Shown here one piece after another: positions 63,250 to 64,000 of a stretch of 64,000 nucleotides of DNA. Both the position numbers and the translations under genes were made by a program. How positions within the stretch are numbered: the stretch's first letter is position 1; each line of letters opens with the position of its first letter. This stretch comes from Falsirhodobacter algicola (GTDB lineage Bacteria; Pseudomonadota; Alphaproteobacteria; Rhodobacterales; Rhodobacteraceae): contig NZ_CP047291.1 in NCBI RefSeq assembly GCF_018279165.1, positions 1-64,000 of the forward strand, given 5' to 3'. The notes under the pieces are model-generated. The model saw only the letters and a program-made list of their open reading frames with translations, was not told the DNA's origin and did not search any database.

Positions 63250-64000
63250 TCAGCGCATCACGAAGGGATCCGGGATCGGATCATCGGAGGTGCGCAGCCA
63301 CACGGTCTTTACCGCCGTGTAATCGAGCGCCGCCGCCAGCCCGCCTTCGCGGCCATGACCGGACAACCCATGCCCGCCAAAGGGCGCGATGGGCGAAACG
63401 GCGCGGTATGTATTGACCCAGACGATGCCGGCCCGGATGTTCCGAACCATCCGGTGCGCCCGCGTCAGGTTTTGCGTGAACACGCCCGAGGCCAGCCCAT
63501 ACGGCGTCGCATTCGCAAGCCGCACCGCGTCCTCTTCGGTATCGAACGCGACGACCGACAGCACGGGGCCGAACATCTCTTGGGTGACGCACGGGGCTTC
63601 GGGCGCGTCCGTGCAATCGAGGATGGTCGGCGGATAGAAGAACCCCTCGCCCGCCGGAACCGTGCCGCCCGTCACCAGACGCGCGCCCGCCTGCTGGGAC
63701 TGCGCGACGATGCGTTCGATCGCCTCGCGTTGGCGCAGGGTGCACAGGGGGCCGATCTCGGTCGTCATGTCGCCGGGTGCGCCGATGCGCGCCGCTTCGG
63801 CCTTGGCCGTCAGGGCCGCGACGAAGGCGTCCTTGATGCCGCGCTGCACCAGAAGGCGCGAACCCGCCACGCAGCTTTGCCCCGTCGCGGCGAAGATCCC
63901 CGCAACCTGCGCATTGGCCGCGCTGTCCAGATCGGCATCCTCGAACACGATGAAGGGCGACTTGCCCCCCAGTTCCAACGAGGTCCGGGCCAGATTCTCG
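63250..64000 (-). CDS. NAD(P)-dependent aldehyde dehydrogenase (N-terminus cut by window edge)
   Basis: About 250 C-terminal residues are present; the gene continues past the window end. LELGGKSPFIVFEDADLD carries the general-base glutamate, and the catalytic cysteine is in AATGQSCVAGSRLLV. EMFGPVLSVVAF and IVWVNTYRAVSPIAPFGGHG are family segments. The gene lies 65 bases upstream of the binding-protein gene on the same strand. A role in oxidising an aldehyde made from the imported amine (for example 4-aminobutanal) is likely but not shown; betaine-aldehyde-type enzymes are an alternative. Confidence 0.9.
   Translation of the reverse strand, partial: ENLARTSLELGGKSPFIVFEDADLDSAANAQVAGIFAATGQSCVAGSRLLVQRGIKDAFVAALTAKAEAARIGAPGDMTTEIGPLCTLRQREAIERIVAQSQQAGARLVTGGTVPAGEGFFYPPTILDCTDAPEAPCVTQEMFGPVLSVVAFDTEEDAVRLANATPYGLASGVFTQNLTRAHRMVRNIRAGIVWVNTYRAVSPIAPFGGHGLSGHGREGGLAAALDYTAVKTVWLRTSDDPIPDPFVMR

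Overview
The window is GC-rich DNA, densely packed with genes in long strings linked by ATGA/GTGA stop-start overlaps. It contains no rRNA, tRNA, IS element, phage gene or CRISPR array. Gene content (trimethylamine monooxygenase, TMAO demethylase, N-methylglutamate pathway, Rut uracil pathway, ThiOSGEF, De Ley-Doudoroff galactose pathway, ArsJ) points to an alphaproteobacterium, most probably a Rhodobacteraceae/Paracoccaceae member. That placement is inferred from gene content and order, not from a phylogeny.

Layout. (1) About 1-20700, almost all on the minus strand: a methylated-amine catabolism island. It holds a GcvT-like protein cut by the window edge, a 59-residue membrane protein, an Amt transporter, Tdm, Tmm, a divergent solute-binding-like protein without signal peptide, a GntR regulator, PurU, FolD, MgdDCBA, GmaS, MgsCBA and an XRE-cupin regulator. 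Together they would convert trimethylamine to TMAO to dimethylamine, and methylamine via gamma-glutamylmethylamide and N-methylglutamate to glutamate plus a one-carbon unit carried on tetrahydrofolate. The dimethylamine-to-methylamine step is not in the window. (2) 20766-23859: an arsenate operon with an ArsR-ArsC fusion, a GAPDH and ArsJ. (3) 24020-29182: rutABCD, an NCS1 permease and RutR, with a RutR-type operator ahead of rutA. (4) 29197-35274: a TPP riboswitch followed by thiO-thiS-thiG-thiE-thiF-thiY-thiZ-thiX, joining thiazole synthesis to import of a pyrimidine precursor. (5) 35277-37359: a quinone-oxidoreductase-like gene divergent from a LysR gene. (6) 37400-51268: galactoside use. 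A minus-strand arm (IclR, ATPase, galactose dehydrogenase, galactonate dehydratase, GH2 enzyme) and a plus-strand arm (binding protein, two permeases, GH36 alpha-galactosidase, DgoK, DgoA, SMP-30 lactonase) supply every enzyme from galactosides to pyruvate and glyceraldehyde 3-phosphate. (7) 51470-52219: a YrbL-like orphan. (8) 52246-59345: a four-carbon sugar-acid operon (LtnD, OtnK, OtnC, OtnI, DeoR, DenD, GntP permease) preceded by five TGTGA repeats. (9) 59394-64000, minus strand: a polyamine-type ABC importer with an aldehyde dehydrogenase cut by the window edge.

Points worth a second look: the signal-less solute-binding protein divergent from tmm, the 59-residue membrane protein beside Amt, a MgdB that lacks the cysteines of the delta-subunit zinc site, a TPP riboswitch with an SD-sequestering hairpin and a 17-codon leader ORF coupled to thiO, the regularly spaced TGTGA array, and an ArsR-type palindrome over the arsRC start codon. 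No gap exceeds about 200 bases.
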